Shown: piece by piece, positions 62,232 through 64,000 of the stretch | Numbering within the stretch: position 1 is the stretch's first letter | How the letters are laid out: each line of letters starts with the position of its first letter | Source: Bacteroides sp. 51 | GTDB taxonomy: Bacteria; Bacteroidota; Bacteroidia; Bacteroidales; Bacteroidaceae | Length of the DNA: 64,000 bases | Direction of reading: 5' to 3' | Assembly: GCF_010500965.1 (NCBI RefSeq) | Contig: NZ_QVMI01000024.1 | Span: forward strand, 1-64,000 | Made by a program: the position numbers and the translations under genes | The notes under the pieces: generated by a model | Database searches by the model: none | The model's input: only the letters and a program-made list of their open reading frames with translations | What the model was told of the DNA's origin: nothing

Positions 62232-64000
62232 ATGAAAAAGCTGTATTTAATCCTATATCTTATCTGCTTTAATCTCTTCTCCCTATCGGCCATTGAAGGT
62301 TTGAAGTTTGAGAACATCACAAATAAAGACGGGCTATCGCACAACACCGTCAGATGTGTGATGCAGGATAGCCGTGGTTTTATGTGGATCAGCACAATCA
62401 ATGGTTTGAACCGTTTCGATGGGCATCAATTCCTGTCGCTGCACCCCGAATTTAATACGCCATCGCTCACGGAAAACAATATCAGGCAAACATTCGAGGA
62501 CCAAAACGGACGCATCTGGATACAAAGCACATCGCGGTTCGTGAACTGTTATGATACAAATATTGAATCTTTTGCCGACTATACCGGCAAAAACGAAGCC
62601 CGGAATTATTATCAGATCAAGGCAATGCCCGATGGCGACGTCTGGCTGTGGGGACTGGAGAACGGGGCGTGCCATATTCATTATAAAGACAATAAGATGA
62701 TCTCCACGCTTTACGACATTGATAATATAGGAACAAACGTCGTAACCTTTGTCCTGAAGGATTCGTCCGGACAAATATGGATTGGAACGGACAAAGGGCT
62801 GGTGCAGATCATCAATAACATTCCAAGGTTCTGCAATACAGGAAACCATACGTACAATTATCATAGCGTTGTTGAACTGCAAAATCAGATTTACTTCTTT
62901 ACCAATAATGACGCCATCCTTGTTTTCGATAAACTACGTAGCGTATTTCTTCCGGCAACCAGCCTGGGATGGAAGAACTTTAAGATAAACCATACCTCTG
63001 CACTCGACGAGGACCGGATACTCATAACCGGCAAACAATCGACATTGATTCTGGAAACCACCTCTGTCCGGATTACCTCTGCCCGGGCGCTTTTCAATGG
63101 CGAAGAACTATCCGAAACTTTTATTCATACGGACAACAAGAATAACCCCTGGGTATATAACAAGACAGGAAACATTTGGCATTATCAACCCGAAACCGGA
63201 GCTTTTAAGAAGTATAGGCTGATTCCGGAGTCCATCATTTCTATCATCGACCTCGAGAGATTTGATGTATATTGCGATTCCAGGGGCATTTTCTGGATCA
63301 CCACTTTCGGGAATGGCCTTTTTACGATCGAACCCAACGGCGAGATCAGCCATTTCACCACCGCCAACAGCGGATTGAAGAATAACTACCTGTTATCCGT
63401 AAAGGAAGACCGAACGGGCGATATCTGGATTGGGACAGAAAACACAGGCATCGCCAAGATTTCGCTGACCAAGTACAACAATAAAATCTTCCTCCCCGAC
63501 CTTAAGAAAACAGATTATTCGGATAGAACCATCCGAAGCATATTTGAGGATGCAACGAATGGAGAGATCTGGATCGGAACGAAGAGCGGAGATATTTATG
63601 TATTTGACAAGGACTTAAAACAGAAATCTACGTTCCAACTCCGGCAGGGAGCTGCTTATTCCATCACCCCGGATACGGCAGGAAATATATGGGTAGGAAC
63701 AAAGGGCAACGGGTTATTGGTTATTCCCAAAGGAAAAAGAAAGATGAGCGAGTGTTATATACACCTATTATCCGACGACCACAAAACGGGAGCCAACAAC
63801 ATTTATACCGTACTCTGCGACAGTAAAGGGAGAATGTGGATAGGAACATTCGGCGACGGATTGTACCTATACGAGTTAAAAGACGGAAAGCTGAACGGCA
63901 CCCGGTTTCCCAGAATATCGAACAAACAGAAGCAGGTGCGCTACCTGATTCAGGATCATTCCGGACTCATCTGGGCGGGAGGAGAAAATGGAGTGACTGT
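62232..64000 (+). CDS. Hybrid two-component system sensor, N-terminal part
   Basis: The open frame starts at ATG 62232 and runs 589 codons off the window end. After a signal peptide (LFSLSAIEG) comes the HTCS opening FENITNKDGLSHNTVRCVMQ. Many propeller blades follow with the motif GxIWIGTxxGL (for example SGQIWIGTDKGLVQI, GDIWIGTENTGIAKI, GRMWIGTFGDGLYLY). The kinase, receiver and AraC parts should lie beyond the window. It would sense periplasmic pectic oligosaccharides and activate the divergent susC operon. Confidence 0.9.
   Translation, partial: MKKLYLILYLICFNLFSLSAIEGLKFENITNKDGLSHNTVRCVMQDSRGFMWISTINGLNRFDGHQFLSLHPEFNTPSLTENNIRQTFEDQNGRIWIQSTSRFVNCYDTNIESFADYTGKNEARNYYQIKAMPDGDVWLWGLENGACHIHYKDNKMISTLYDIDNIGTNVVTFVLKDSSGQIWIGTDKGLVQIINNIPRFCNTGNHTYNYHSVVELQNQIYFFTNNDAILVFDKLRSVFLPATSLGWKNFKINHTSALDEDRILITGKQSTLILETTSVRITSARALFNGEELSETFIHTDNKNNPWVYNKTGNIWHYQPETGAFKKYRLIPESIISIIDLERFDVYCDSRGIFWITTFGNGLFTIEPNGEISHFTTANSGLKNNYLLSVKEDRTGDIWIGTENTGIAKISLTKYNNKIFLPDLKKTDYSDRTIRSIFEDATNGEIWIGTKSGDIYVFDKDLKQKSTFQLRQGAAYSITPDTAGNIWVGTKGNGLLVIPKGKRKMSECYIHLLSDDHKTGANNIYTVLCDSKGRMWIGTFGDGLYLYELKDGKLNGTRFPRISNKQKQVRYLIQDHSGLIWAGGENGVT

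Overview
The window looks like a Bacteroidales chromosome, probably Bacteroides- or Parabacteroides-like. It has two SusC/SusD polysaccharide utilization loci (PULs), SusD-type lipoprotein signals, an HTCS-type regulator, an IS21 element, and several promoters carrying the Bacteroidetes -7 box TAnnTTTG. No rRNA, tRNA or CRISPR array was seen.

Region 1 (1-11.3 kb) is a mobile/defence segment. An IS21-family element (istA-istB) lies next to what may be a decayed integrase leader. It is followed by a complete four-gene Wadjet-type (JetABCD) SMC anti-plasmid operon on the minus strand, and a divergently transcribed tripartite hipB-hipS-hipT toxin-antitoxin operon. A chloramphenicol acetyltransferase-like gene with its own promoter closes the segment.

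Region 2 (12-43.8 kb) is PUL 1, all on the minus strand. In transcription order it holds: a GH89 gene; a large heparinase II/III-like protein; a membrane-spanning AraC regulator with an HTCS-like sensor but no kinase; an orphan ECF sigma factor; susC, susD and an Ig-like lipoprotein; a PL38/alginate-lyase-like enzyme; a heparinase II/III-like lyase; a GH127 enzyme; an esterase/beta-lactamase-fold fusion; and GH97, GH28-like, GH43 and GH88 enzymes. Two or three candidate lyases plus GH88 point to a uronic-acid-containing backbone. GH127, GH43, GH97 and GH89 point to arabinose/xylose, alpha-hexose and alpha-GlcNAc decorations. No sulfatase is present, so the target is probably unsulfated. I cannot name the polysaccharide.

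Region 3 (43.8-47.6 kb) separates the PULs. It contains a leader-like sequence without its gene, a small basic protein, an alpha/beta-hydrolase plus SnoaL-like pair, and an outer-membrane beta-barrel protein.

Region 4 (47.6-64 kb) is PUL 2, a tight seven-gene minus-strand operon: susC, susD, PL1-propeller fusion, GH65/GH95-like enzyme, GH105, GH28, GH105. A divergent HTCS sensor gene runs off the right edge. This is a classic pectin (homogalacturonan/rhamnogalacturonan) system: lyase cuts, GH105 removal of unsaturated ends, and exo-GH28 digestion.

The most unusual signal is non-coding. At least five, and perhaps seven, intergenic spots carry short arrays of palindromic words repeated every 22 or 23 bp. 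The core sequence differs between most loci, but two arrays 38 kb apart share one core. Several arrays sit directly after stop codons. A separate nested ~210-bp inverted repeat (REPIN/MITE-like) lies in the same gap as one array.
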